NCBI GenBank assembly: GCA_024760905.1 | Contig: CM045733.1 | Coordinates: 31,601,001 to 31,665,000 of the forward strand | Direction of reading: 5' to 3' | Length of the DNA stretch: 64,000 nt | Origin: Plotosus lineatus | Taxonomy: Eukaryota > Chordata > Actinopteri > Siluriformes > Plotosidae | In this document: positions 11,188 to 21,112 of the stretch, piece by piece | Layout of the letters: every line of letters starts with the position of its first letter | Numbering within the stretch: position 1 is the first letter of the stretch | The notes under the pieces: model-generated | Database searches by the model: none | Told to the model about the DNA's origin: nothing | Seen by the model: the letters and a program-made list of their open reading frames with translations, nothing else | Position numbers and translations under genes: made by a program

Positions 11188-12496
11188 TCCTTCTCAAAAA
11201 ATTAGCATATTGTGATAAAGTTCATTATTTTCTGTAATGTATTGATAAACTTTAAACTTTCAGATATTTTAGATTCATTACACACAACTGAAGTAGTTCA
11301 AGCCTTTTATTGTTTTAATATTGATAATTTTGGCAAAAAAAAAAGGAAAGAAAAACCAAAAATCCCTATCTCAAAAAATTAGCATATTTCATCCGACCAA
11401 TAAATAAAAAGTGTTTTTAATACAAAAAAGTCAACCTTCAAATAATTATGTTCAGTTATGCACTCAATACTTGGTTTGGAATCCTTTTGCAGAAATGACA
11501 GCTTCAATGCGGCGTGGCATGGAGGCAATCAGCCTGTGGCACTGCTGAGGTGTTATAGAGGCCCAGGATGCTTCGATAGCAGCCTTAAGCTCATCCACAG
11601 TGTTGGGTCTGGTGTCTCTCAACTTTCTCTTCACAATATCCCACAGATTCTCTATGGGCTTCAGGTCAGGAGAGTCGGCAGGCCAATTGAGCACAGTAAT
11701 ACCATGGTCAGTAAACCATTTAGCAGTGGTTTTGGTACTGTGAGCAGATGCCAGGTCGTGCTGAAAAATGAAATCTTCATCTCCATAAAGCTTTTCAGCA
11801 GATGGAAGCATGAAGTGTTCCAAAATCTCCTGATAGCTAGCTGCATTGACCCTGCCCTTGATAAAACACAGTGGACCAACACCAGCAGCTGACATGGCAC
11901 CCCAGACCATCACTGACTGTGGGTACTTGACACTGGACTTCAGGCATTTTGGCATTTCCTTCTCCCCAGTCTTCCTCCAGACTCTGGCACCTTGATTTCC
12001 GAATGTCATGCAAAATTTACTTTCATCCGAAAAAAGTACTTTGGACCACTGAGCAACAGTCCAGTGCTGCTTCTCTGTAGCCCAGGTCAGGCGCTTCTGC
12101 AGGTCTTGCTTGAGGGTGTCAATGATGGCCTTCTAGACAGCAGTCAGGTCGGCAGTCTTACCCATGATTGCGGTTTTGAGTAATGAACCAGGCTGGGAGT
12201 TTTTAAAAGCCTCAGGAATCTTTTGCAGGTGTTTAGAGTTAATTGGTTGATTCAGATGATTAGGTTAATAGCTCGTTTAGACTACCTTTTCATGATATGC
12301 TAATTTTTTGAGATAGGAATTTTGGGTTTTCATGAGCTGTATGCCAAAATCATCAGTATTCAAACAATAAAAAAACCTGAAATATTTCAGTTGGTGTGCA
12401 ATGAATCTAAAATATATGAAATTTTATTTTTTATCAGTACATTACAGAAAATAATGAACTTTATCACAATATGCTAATTTTTTTGAGAAGGACTAG
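11185..12496 (-). mobile_element. Tc1/mariner element, internally deleted, nested in the hAT
   Basis: Long inverted repeats begin AGTCCTTCTCAAAAAATTAG on both ends, and the repeat inside (GATAAAGTTCATTATTTTCT) is mirrored at 12435-12480. Insertion is within (TA)n, consistent with the TA target of Tc1. Compared with the copy at 25602-27155 the N-terminal DNA-binding part of the transposase is largely deleted, leaving about 1.3 kb. Confidence 0.93.
11464..12165 (-). pseudogene. Tc1 transposase pseudogene lacking most of the HTH domain
   Basis: An ATG at 12163-12165 opens MGKTADLTAV followed by a stop (TAG where the sister copy has CAG). The frame then jumps into LQKRLTWATEKQHW through a deletion of roughly 250 bases. 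The 181-residue open part (11464-12009) keeps MVWGAMSA, the second catalytic aspartate in FQHDLASAHS and the glutamate in IENLWD. It ends in KGFQTKY. No DNA-binding domain, so not autonomous. Confidence 0.9.

Positions 12497-12547
<51 letters not shown>
12497..12547. repeat. (TA)n microsatellite right of Tc1 element
   Basis: Mirror of the left tract; together they look like the split target microsatellite. Confidence 0.95.
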
Positions 12548-12550
<3 letters not shown>

Positions 12551-12682
12551 CAGTGAATATAACTAAATTGAAAAAGAAGACCAACAATTTGAAATTATAA
12601 TAAGACTCTGAATTTATTTTAAATGACATTGTCATAATGAAGTTATTTATTAATAAAAAAATAAGAAAAGTACTTCTTACTA

Positions 12683-12979
12683 TTAATGCGACTTCTGGTG
12701 CTGCATGGTTTTGCTGATGGCTTTGTAGTCTGGTTGATACGTGCTGAGGTTCAGCTTAATGCTGGCATTTAGGCTTCCATCTATTACACGTGACTGCAGG
12801 TTGGTCTTGATGTTCATCAGGTGTGAGAAGGACTGCTCGCGTGTGCATGTGGAGTCGAATATGATCAATACAACAGGACTCACACGCTGTAGTGTTTGGT
12901 GTGTGACAGGAATCGCGTCCCAAGTTTTGGCAATCAGCTGGTCTGCGGGTTGAAATTTTTCCATGTACTGTATGTCCAT
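12683..12979 (-). pseudogene. hAT transposase C-terminal dimerisation fragment
   Basis: The minus-strand frame ends with REQSFSHLMNIKTNLQSRVI then LSTYQPDYKAI. This resembles the hAT C-terminal block (SxMNxIKxxLRSRLTD...Y.PD). The N-terminal BED finger and catalytic regions are gone. The frame is bounded by the hAT termini, which supports the assignment. Confidence 0.7.
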
Positions 12980-13099
12980 TTGTGTTTGCTTGCCAGCTAT
13001 GCTTGGCTTCGTGCAAATGAGCTGATCAAAAACGAGGGAAATTTACCTGTTTACTCAAAAACACCTCGCACAGTCTGTGGCTGTTGTTATAATCCAATA

Positions 13100-13255
13100 A
13101 AATTAGAGTTTCAAGGTATTGGACCCGCCCGCATACTGGCGTACAGAACGGATTGGCTCTCGTCTGCGCGCCACAGTGACGTGACATTGAAAACAGATGT
13201 ATAGATTTAAATGCGTGAGATTTATTTATATGTTTTTGTTTTATTTGATGGGGTT
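13100..13255. repeat. hAT internal block shared with 61330-61450
   Basis: ACGGATTGGCTCTCGTCTGC, AGATTTAAATGCGTGAGATT and neighbouring bases recur, inverted and diverged, at about 61330-61450. The shared stretch is roughly 115 bases. Confidence 0.75.
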
Positions 13256-13527
13256 TTTTTTTGTATTTTTATTTTCATGACAGTGAAATTATGTATTCAT
13301 TATTCTGTTAAGAAAGGCCACCTGATTTATCTGAAAGCCAGATACAGTCATCAAAAGAACCACATCTGGCTCACGAAACATAGGTTCCCGACCCCTGTTC
13401 TAAATGTAGCCAGGAGGTGTCAGGGACATGAGCTGATAAATAATGACTATGCTCATCTGTTTTTGTATATTGTGTCATTGTATATAATGAGCTGAGGTAG
13501 ACATCATAAACAGGAGCTAATTAGGAA

Positions 13528-13528
<1 letters not shown>

Positions 13529-13582
<54 letters not shown>

Positions 13583-13640
13583 AGAGACAGGAAGGGGGAC
13601 AGAAGTGGAGCGAAAGGATGGGGACAAAGATAGAGGGGTT

Positions 13641-13694
<54 letters not shown>

Positions 13695-13701
13695 GAGAGA
13701 G
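13529..13701. repeat. (TG)n and (GA)n microsatellites
   Basis: TG at 13529-13580, then GA at 13645-13701, separated by a purine-rich spacer. Confidence 0.97.
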
Positions 13702-14077
13702 AAACTGCAAGGAATCCTGTATCATAGTTCGTTTCACAGTTAAACCCACTTACACATTTGACTATACATTTGGAATAATGCCTCAAATGGAGAACTTCTG
13801 CCTGTTTCTTAGCAACATTATGAACAAATTTTTATTTCTTTTTTTTGGAAGAGTAAAGCTTCGAGTTAAATTCTCGATATTTTGTAAAGATGGTTTTACA
13901 AGGTGAGATAGGATGGATAAATGCAAGTGTGGTATTACAGTAGCACATAGAAGACATATTGTGTCCATTCTGTTATGTCTTTGAATTGATGGAAAATTGC
14001 ACTCTCTGAATGCTTCTGGCTATGTTATTAATTTCAGACTGACCACTTTTAAATAAGCTCAAACATTAAATTAATTA
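13702..14077. other. nell2 intron, no feature recognised
   Basis: No motif, terminus or exon seen. Confidence 0.5.
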
Positions 14078-14567
14078 CAGGGATCCTTCACTTTCCGCGG
14101 TTAATTGGGAAATCAGCGACGTAGGACCCCCCCCCCGACTGACGTATACATACATTTATGTGTGTATATAATATCAATAAATACATATTCAATGCTATAA
14201 ATCAAAAATAAACATTAAAAAATAATGCATAAGATATAAATAAAATATACATACACACACATACAGATGGCACGCGCAGGTGCGGGTGCACGTACTCAGA
14301 TGCTCACCTCACAACGATGTAACTCGTTTTGATGGGAGATTTTGGGTTGTTTTTTGTTTTGTGTTGATTTAGGGTTTTTTTTTGTGCGTGTGTGCTTGTT
14401 TTTGCATAATTGGCCTTGTTTTTGTGGCATTTTCCTTAACTTTTTCCCATATTCTTCCTTTATTTCCTTATTTTTTAATTCGATGAATATTAAAAAAAAA
14501 ATAAAAAAAAAAAATGCGATGCTCTGAAGCCGTATGAATTGAAGCGAGAAGTAGCGAGGGATCCCTG
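14078..14567. mobile_element. Tigger-like MITE
   Basis: Termini CAGGGATCCTTCACTTTCCG and CAGGGATCCCTCGCTACTTC (from the right) flanked by TA. About 490 bases, no transposase frame; the interior is T-rich and unrelated to the other Tigger-like copies here. Confidence 0.8.
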
Positions 14568-15055
14568 TACTTGCATTTTATTGTATTACACATGAGTGAA
14601 ATGCAACATGTCACATAGCTTGCCCGCCCACACACTATTTCGATATTATATATTGTAATACGGCAATCTGGTGTATTGCAATACAGTTAAAGGAAACACA
14701 ATCTTTGTGCCAGGATGTATCACTGGTCTGTTTAAAGCAGTAGTTTTAACAGAATCTCCATAGTATGTAAATTACTCCATGTATGGCTTCAGCTCAGAGC
14801 GTACTCCTGTATTAAAATTGTTAAATGTTTAAATCAAAGCACTGGTTCAGGCTTCTTTAAGAATACAAAAAAAAAAATAAAATAAATAAATAAATATTTA
14901 ATTTTACCGTTTCTTCTATTCTTGTCCCATTTTGTTGTTAAAGAAAAAAATAAAATAACGCTTCTGAAAAAGATTCTTTCCCCTGTCTCCTGTATTGATT
15001 CGGTTTACACAATATAAAGCCGTCAAACAAGACCTCAGGTGACCCAACCAGATGG
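14568..15055. other. nell2 intron, no feature recognised
   Basis: Short (TAAA)n near 14878-14896. Otherwise nothing. Confidence 0.5.
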
Positions 15056-15131
15056 TTTGTGTGTGTGTGTGTGTGTGTGTGGGTGTGTGTGTGTGTGGGT
15101 GTGTGGGGGGGTGTGTGCGTGTGTGTGTGTT
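15056..15131. repeat. (TG)n-rich microsatellite abutting an nell2 donor site
   Basis: Imperfect GT/GGGT tract ending 1-2 bases from the splice donor dinucleotide (minus strand). In the transcript it is a CA-repeat immediately downstream of the exon. Confidence 0.97.
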
Positions 15132-15133
15132 AC

Positions 15134-15236
15134 CTTGACATACTTTACAGCAGTGGTCTGTGAGGGTTATTCGCTCTGTTGCAGGAGAGTTGGGCTCTGG
15201 ACAAGCAATACTTTCAATTTGTCGCATCTTACAATC
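15134..15236 (-). CDS. nell2: nell2 exon: second half of VWC2, cysteine pattern altered
   Basis: Thirty-four codons plus one base: [18 protein letters not shown] then [16 protein letters not shown]. The closing CCKVC is intact. The usual CPxLxCP motif reads CPEPNSP, so one cysteine is replaced by serine, while a new cysteine sits near the exon start (DCKM). The exon lies between two microsatellites: on the coding strand a (TG)n stops about 12 bases before the exon and a (CA)n begins right after the donor. Confidence 0.9.
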
Positions 15237-15245
15237 CTGCCCACA

Positions 15246-15248
<3 letters not shown>

Positions 15249-15294
<46 letters not shown>

Positions 15295-15301
15295 ACATAC
15301 A

Positions 15302-15333
<32 letters not shown>

Positions 15334-15380
15334 GACAGACAGACCAGACAGACAGACAGACAGACACACACAGACACAGG
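15249..15380. repeat. (CA)n and (CAGA)n microsatellite abutting an nell2 acceptor
   Basis: CA at 15249-15333, CAGA at 15334-15380. In the transcript it is a UG-rich tract just upstream of the acceptor, replacing a conventional polypyrimidine tract. Confidence 0.97.
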
Positions 15381-15489
15381 CACATTTATAGAGGTCTAGA
15401 TACTGTATCATTTAAATATCCCGAATTTGTAAAAATAGACAAACCTTGTAGACTGACATTATTGTAGATATACTTTGAAAAAAATTCCC

Positions 15490-15803
15490 ATTCATTCATT
15501 TATTCATTTTCAGAACCATTTAATCCAAATTAGAATCGTGGGGAAGTTGATGGCACCTATCTTAGCCCAGTCTGCAGAAGGGCAGACTACACTCTGGACA
15601 GCTCACCAGGCCATTGTGGGGCAGAAACAGTAATGGTTCTTGTACATGCCTCTCACCACAGTGGGAAAAAAAAGACATGGCTGGCCTCTGATAACCCAGT
15701 TAGCTGCACTGGGGGGGACAGGAGTGATACTTGCTGATGGTGGGACTTGAACTCCCAATCTTCAATCAGTAAGCCAGCGCCTTAACTATTGGGCCAGCAC
15801 TTA
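15490..15803 (-). mobile_element. tRNA-SINE, L2-like tail, diverged
   Basis: Contains GATAACCCAGTTAGCTGCAC and ACTTGAACTCCCAATCTTC, the inverted body and B-box of the family. It sits only about 45 bases from the VWC2 exon donor. Confidence 0.8.
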
Positions 15804-15848
15804 ATTAGGTTTCCATAAGAGATCACATGTCATCTAGCTTCTACTTAC

Positions 15849-15940
15849 CCTACACTCATAAAGTAGACAGTTTCCTGTTGAGTCATGCACACTCTTCCTT
15901 TCCCCTTCTACATACACCCTTCCTTTGAAAAGACACACAG
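15849..15940 (-). CDS. nell2: nell2 exon: first half of VWC2
   Basis: This exon is too short to appear as an obvious reading frame. It gives 30 codons: VCLFKGRVYVEGERKSV then HDSTGNCLLYECR. It aligns throughout with the mammalian VWC2 segment (GRxYxEGER, LYEC). The acceptor is TTTGTGTCTAG and the donor AGG/GTAAGT. Entry phase 1 completes a proline with the previous exon and exit is phase 0. The intron before it is about 9 kb because of the nested Tc1 and LINE insertions. Confidence 0.9.
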
Positions 15941-17115
15941 CTAGACACAAACACATGCACAGGGAAAGAGAGACACAAGTAGCGTTTTTAGATTAGGTCA
16001 GCATTTTGCTGAGTTAAGTAACAGATTTGGTCATTAATCAAAGAGTCATTAACGTTGTTTACTGAAACATGTTGCTGTTCAGTTTCACATTATCTTTGAA
16101 TTATTGCATGCTTGGGCTTGAAAATTTGCTTGCATTCCCTGTGTGCTGGCAGCAGGGGTAACTTAAAGAGAATTCTGAAGGACTACAGAATCAATTGAGT
16201 ACAAACAGAAATACATAATGGAAACAAAACTGCATAAAATCTTCAACACACTGCTTCACAACAATGATCATAATTCATTCATATTTAGTGACTGTTTGTT
16301 CATGATTAGAGTAGCAGTTAATCCTGGAGCATCAGAAACACTGCTGCAAAAACAACTACTACCTTGTACTACCCGCAGCACACAATCATAATCAAATGCA
16401 TATTAATTTGTTCTAATGCTGTTAGTATATAGTTTAGTGCTCAGTCTATACTCTGGATTCTGGATAAACAAACATACAGTATAAGTAAACTAGCGGTACG
16501 GTCACAGAGTCACCCCCACCAGGTAGTATGAATAATACAACCTAGGCCCTACCTGTGGACAAAATCCTGACCATACCAGTGCACAGATTTTCTCCAAACT
16601 TGGTGATGCCACTACCCCTACCAATTCTAAACTGATGTTTTAATTCAGCTGTATTCATTCATACTATCACATTTCTATCATCACCAGCATTAACGGTTTA
16701 AAAAGCTTGTGCTACAATAGCTCTTCTGGGGGAATAAACCAGATGTATAATCCTTCACACCCCATGTGTATCAGTTAGCCTTCAACACCCAGAACACTCT
16801 TGCCAGTTCACTGCTTGAACCACGTTTCGTAAATACTTACCACTACGTACTAGGAATGTTCCAAACCTATTTTCTGACCTGCCATTTTCAGGCTGAATAG
16901 GCTGAGACATTCAGTCATCACACTGTAGCCATAGTCATTTTCTATTTAAAACATCTCACTCTTTGTCAGGTGCTGCTGCATCAAGATAATCAGTGTTCTT
17001 CACTTCCCCTGTCAGTGCTAACAATGTTTTTAATTACTGATCAATGTAATTGTATACAATCTTGCTTATGTACCCTAAGTACTAAATATTAAAATCATCT
17101 GCAATATGGCATGTA
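15941..17115. other. nell2 intron, no feature recognised
   Basis: Less AT-rich than the surroundings. No exon or repeat signature that I can name. Confidence 0.5.
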
Positions 17116-17231
17116 CAGTGCCTCGAAAAGGTATTCACCCCTTGGCTTTTTACCTTTTTTGTTGCATTAAAAAATATATGATGATCCCCAATACATCATC
17201 AAATCCATGATCTTCAAATGGAAAGAACATA

Positions 17232-18028
17232 GTGCCAAGAGACGGCTTCTCACCAAAACTTACTGACAGGGCAAGAATGGCATTAATCAGTGAGGGAGCA
17301 CAGAGATCAAAGGTAACCCTGAAGGAGCTGCAGAGTTCCACACCAAAGACTGGTTTATCTGTGCGTGATACCACAATAAGCCGTATAGTCCACAGAGCCT
17401 GGCTTTTTGGAATAGGAACCAGAAAAAAGGCAAATTTAGTGTCAAAAATAAGAAGCCATATTTTGAATTTGCCAAAACACATGTGGGTGATTTCCCAAAT
17501 GTATGGAGGAAGGTGCTTTGGTCAGATGAAACTAAAATTGAACTTATGGGACACCAAGAAAAATGCTATGTCTGCCGCAAACCCAACACACCCCATTACC
17601 CCAAGAAAACCACCCCCACAGTGAAACATGGTGATGGTCGTATTATGTTGTGGGGCTGTCTATCAGCAGAAGGACTGGGAAACGGATCTGAGTTGAGATA
17701 AAGACGGATGGTGCAAAATACATAGATATTCTTGAGAAAAACCTGTTTCAGTCTGCCTGTGATTTGAAACTAGAATGGAGGTTCACCTTCCAGTATGACC
17801 CGAAGCATACTGCTCAAGCAACACTTGTGTGGTTTAAACATTTAACTATGTAGGCATAGCCTAATAAAAACCCAGCCCTCAATCCAATTGAGAATCTGTG
17901 GTCAGAAATGAAGATTGCTGTTCACAAGCAGAAACCATCCAACATGAAGGAGCTGGAGCAGTTTTGCCTTGAGGAATGAATAAAAATCCCAGTGGCAACA
18001 TGTGGAAAGCTCATAGAAACTTATCCAT
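17232..18028 (+). pseudogene. Tc1 transposase pseudogene with frameshifts and stops
   Basis: Fragments in shifting frames: SPKLTDRARMALISEGAQRS with an HTH-like segment, then FPNVWRKVLWSDETKIELMG with the first catalytic aspartate (SDE), VKHGDGRIMLWGCLSAEGLG, a degraded FQYDPKHTAQAT and NPIENLWSEMK with the glutamate. The rest of the C-terminus is separated by the LINE insertion. Several stops make it dead. Confidence 0.88.
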
Positions 18029-18059
18029 CTTCTTCTTCTTTTCCTTTCGGCTTTTCCCT

Positions 18060-20156
18060 TCAGGGGTAGCCACAGCGAATCATCTGCCTCCATCTCACCC
18101 TATCCTTTGCATCTTCTTCTCCTACACCAACGACCTTCATGTCCTCCTTCACCACATCCATGAATCGTCTCTTTGGTCTTCCTATAGGCCTTTTGCCTGG
18201 TAGTTCCAGCCTCAGCATCCTATTACCAATATACTCACTATCCCTCCTCTGTACATGTCCAAACCATCTCAATCTAGCCTCTCTGACTTTGTCTCCAAAA
18301 CTTCTTACATGTGCTGTCCCTCTGATGTGCTCATTCCTAACCCTATCTATCCTCGTTACTCCCAAAGAGAACCTCAACATTTTCATCTCTGCTACCTCCA
18401 ACTCTGCCTCCTGTCTTTTCCCCAGGGCCACTGTTTCTAACCCATACAACATCGTTGGCCTCAACAACGTCTTGTACACTTTTCCTTTCATTCTTGCCGA
18501 TACCCTCCTATCACACATCACACCGGACACTTTTCTCCAACCATTCCAACCTGCCTGCACACGCTTCTTGACCTCTTTTCCACACTTTCCATTGCTCTGG
18601 ATTGTTGAGCCTAAGTACTTAAAATCCTCCACCTTCCTTATCTCTGCTCCCTGTAATCTCACCATTCCTCTTTGGTCCTTGTCATTCATGCACATGTATT
18701 CTGTCTTACTGAGGCGAACCTTCATTCCCCTCCTTTCCAGGGCATACCTCCACCTCTCTAGATTTTCCTGCACTTGTTCTCTGCTCTCACTACAGATCAC
18801 AATGTCATCTGCAAACATCATAGTCCATGGGGAATCTTGTCTAACCTCGTCTGTCAGCCTGTCCATCACCATAGCAAACAAGAAGGGGCTGAGAGCTGAC
18901 CCTTGATGCAGTCCCACCTCCACCTTGAACTCTTGTGTCACACCGACAGCACACCTCACCACTGTCTTACATCTCTCATACATGTCCTGCACCACTCTAA
19001 CATACTTCTCTGCCACTCCAGACTTCCTCATGCAATACCACAGTTCTTCTCTCGGCACCCTGTCATATGCTTTCTCCAGATCCACAAAGGCACAATGCAG
19101 CTCCCTCTGACCTTCTCTGTACTTCTCCAGAAACATCCTCAAGGCAAACACTGCATCTGTGGTGCTCTTTCTTGGCTTGAAACCAAACTGTTGTTCACAA
19201 ATGCTGACTTCTGCCCTTAGTCTAGCTTCCACTATTCTTTCCCATAACTTCATCGTATGGCTCATCAACTTTATCCCTCTGTAGTTGCCACAACTCTGCA
19301 CGTCTCCCTTGTTCTTAAAAATGGGCACCAGCACACTTCTCCTCCATTCCTCTGGCATCCTCTCACTCTCTAAGACCTTGTTAAATGTTCTTGTCAGAAA
19401 ATCTACTGCTACCTCTCCTAGACACTTCCATACCTCCACCGGTATGTCATCAGGACCAACTGCCTTTCCATTCTTCATCCTCTTCAATGCCCTCCTCACT
19501 TCACCCTTACTAATTTTTGCTACTTCCTGGTCCTCAACAGTCACCTCTTCTACTCTTTTTTCTCTCTCATTTTCCTCATTCATCAGCTCTTCAAAGTACT
19601 CTTTCCATCTTCCCAGCACACTTCTGTCATCAGTCAATACATTTCCCTCTCTGTCCTTTATCAATCTAACTTGCTGCACGTCCTTCCCATCTCTATTTCT
19701 CTGCTGTGCCAACCTATATAAATAATTTTCTCCCTCCTTACTTTCCAACCGAGCATACAAGTCATCAAACGCGCTCTGTTTGGCCTTTGACACTGCTACC
19801 TTTGCCTTACGCTGTGTCTCCCTGTACTCCTGTTTACTCTCTTCGGTTTTGTCAATGTCCCACTTCTTCTTAGCTGATCTCTTCCTTTGTACACACTCCT
19901 GCACTTCCTCATTCCACCACCAAGTCTCCTTATCTACTTTCCTTCCAGATGACACACCAAGTATTCTCCTACCTGTCTCCCTGATCACATTAGCTGTAGT
20001 TGTCCAGTCATCTGGAAGCACTTCCTGACCACCCAAAGCCTGTTTCAACTCCTCCTTGAAGACAACCTGACACTCTTCCTTTTCAACTTCCACCACTTTG
20101 TCTTCTGCTCTGCCTTTGCCTTCTTCACCTTCCTCACCATCAGCATCATCCTGCAC
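18060..20156 (-). CDS. RTE LINE reverse transcriptase frame
   Basis: A 698-residue frame with no internal stop. Reverse transcriptase blocks: GPDDIP (about residue 234), NYRGIKL (291), QQFGFKPRKSTTDAVFAL (322), CAFVDLEKAYDRVP with catalytic D (355), GLHQGSALSP (415) and FADD (448). After the RT comes the region ending ARLRWFGHVQRRDSEYIG and RPKRRFMDVVKEDMK, typical of the C-terminus of RTE proteins. It overlaps the endonuclease frame by 112 bases in another frame. In an intact RTE both would be one protein. Confidence 0.93.
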   Translation of the reverse strand: MQDDADGEEGEEGKGRAEDKVVEVEKEECQVVFKEELKQALGGQEVLPDDWTTTANVIRETGRRILGVSSGRKVDKETWWWNEEVQECVQRKRSAKKKWDIDKTEESKQEYRETQRKAKVAVSKAKQSAFDDLYARLESKEGENYLYRLAQQRNRDGKDVQQVRLIKDREGNVLTDDRSVLGRWKEYFEELMNEENEREKRVEEVTVEDQEVAKISKGEVRRALKRMKNGKAVGPDDIPVEVWKCLGEVAVDFLTRTFNKVLESERMPEEWRRSVLVPIFKNKGDVQSCGNYRGIKLMSHTMKLWERIVEARLRAEVSICEQQFGFKPRKSTTDAVFALRMFLEKYREGQRELHCAFVDLEKAYDRVPREELWYCMRKSGVAEKYVRVVQDMYERCKTVVRCAVGVTQEFKVEVGLHQGSALSPFLFAMVMDRLTDEVRQDSPWTMMFADDIVICSESREQVQENLERWRYALERRGMKVRLSKTEYMCMNDKDQRGMVRLQGAEIRKVEDFKYLGSTIQSNGKCGKEVKKRVQAGWNGWRKVSGVMCDRRVSARMKGKVYKTLLRPTMLYGLETVALGKRQEAELEVAEMKMLRFSLGVTRIDRVRNEHIRGTAHVRSFGDKVREARLRWFGHVQRRDSEYIGNRMLRLELPGKRPIGRPKRRFMDVVKEDMKVVGVGEEDAKDRVRWRQMIRCGYP

Positions 20157-21055
20157 ACCACCATCCTATGCTGTTTGGCAACACTCTCACCCGCTACTAC
20201 TTTGCAGTCACTGACTTCCTTTAAATTACATCGCCTGCACAAGATGTAGTCTACCTGTGTGCTCCTACCTCCACTTTTATAAGTCACCCTATGCTCCTGT
20301 CTCTTCTGGAAGAAAGTATTCACCACAGTCATTTCCATCCTTTTTGCAAAATCTACCAACATCTGTCCTTCTGCGTTCCTGTCCTGGATACCAAACCTAC
20401 CCATCACTTCCTCGTCCCCTCTGTTTCCTGCACCAACATGTCCATTGAAGTCTGCCCCAATGACCACTCTTTCACCTCTGGGGGTACTCTGCATCACTTC
20501 ATCTAACTCCCTCCAGAATCTCTCCTTCTCTTCTCGCTCACATCCTGTCTGTGGGGCATAAGCACTAACAACATTGACCATCACACCTTTAATTTCTAAC
20601 TTGAGACTCATCACTCTGTCTGACACTCTTTTCACTTCTAGAACATTCCTGGCAAACTCCTCCTTCAAGATGACACCGACTCCATTTCTCTTCCCATCCA
20701 CACTGTGATAAAACAGCTTAAACCCTGCTCCTATGCTTCTAGCCTTGCGACCTTTCCACCTGGTCTCCTGAACACACAGTATGTCCACCTTCCTCCTCTG
20801 CATCATGTCAGCCAGCTCTCTACCTTTTCCTGTCATAGTTCCAACATTCAAAGTCCCTACTTTCAGTCCTAGACTCATGCCTTTCCTCTTCTCTCTCTGG
20901 CAACGGACACGCCTCCCGCCTCTCCTTCTTCGACGTCTTCGACCAACAGTAGTCCAATTTCCATCAGCACCCTGTTGGTTGACGGCACTGATGGCGGTCG
21001 TTGTTAACCCGGGCCTCGACCGATCTGGTATGTGGTTCTTTCTTGTGATTCGCAT
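20045..21055 (-). CDS. RTE LINE endonuclease frame (APE-type)
   Basis: A 336-residue frame. After an Arg-rich N-terminus it shows GTLNVGTMTGKGRELADMM (residues about 67-85), the catalytic QETRW (96-100), YAPQ (166-169), GADFNGHVG (200-208), STQVDYIL (265-272) and QHRMV near residue 295. All expected APE residues (E, D/N, D, H) are present. Continuity with the RT frame is lost by a small indel around 20085-20100, so the product would be endonuclease alone. It nicks target DNA for target-primed reverse transcription. Confidence 0.92.
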   Translation of the reverse strand: MRITRKNHIPDRSRPGLTTTAISAVNQQGADGNWTTVGRRRRRRRGGRRVRCQREKRKGMSLGLKVGTLNVGTMTGKGRELADMMQRRKVDILCVQETRWKGRKARSIGAGFKLFYHSVDGKRNGVGVILKEEFARNVLEVKRVSDRVMSLKLEIKGVMVNVVSAYAPQTGCEREEKERFWRELDEVMQSTPRGERVVIGADFNGHVGAGNRGDEEVMGRFGIQDRNAEGQMLVDFAKRMEMTVVNTFFQKRQEHRVTYKSGGRSTQVDYILCRRCNLKEVSDCKVVAGESVAKQHRMVVCRMMLMVRKVKKAKAEQKTKWWKLKRKSVRLSSRRS

Positions 21056-21112
21056 AGTTTATTTGGCATTTGTTTTACGCTGGATGCCCTTCCTGACGCA
21101 ACCCTCTGCATT
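21044..21112 (-). other. RTE 5' UTR segment shared with SINE tails
   Basis: Plus-sense GATTCGCATAGTTTATTTGG followed by GGATGCCCTTCCTGACGCAA matches, almost base for base, a segment in the RTE-tailed SINEs (for example 31387-31455). It lies just upstream of, and into, the start of the endonuclease frame. Confidence 0.85.

Larger units (their letters stand above)
11059..13397 (-). mobile_element. hAT (Charlie-like) DNA transposon with 8-bp TSD
   Basis: Terminal inverted repeats CAGGGGTCAGGAACCTTTTT and CAGGGGTCGGGAACCTATGT (from the right) are flanked by the exact 8-base duplication TTCTAAAT at 11051-11058 and 13398-13405. Eight-base duplications and CAGGGGT termini are typical of hAT. It carries a C-terminal transposase remnant and is interrupted by a Tc1 element set in (TA)n tracts. 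Confidence 0.93.

Noticed and set aside
12896..13204. 102-residue plus-strand frame
   Set aside because: Lies inside the hAT element opposite its transposase remnant, without a protein motif.
18139..18906. 255-residue open frame on the plus strand (and similar ones at 19285-19725, 51843-52541 minus, 38049-38438 minus, 61625-62146)
   Set aside because: Antisense shadows of the RTE reverse transcriptase frame; the RT motifs are all on the other strand.
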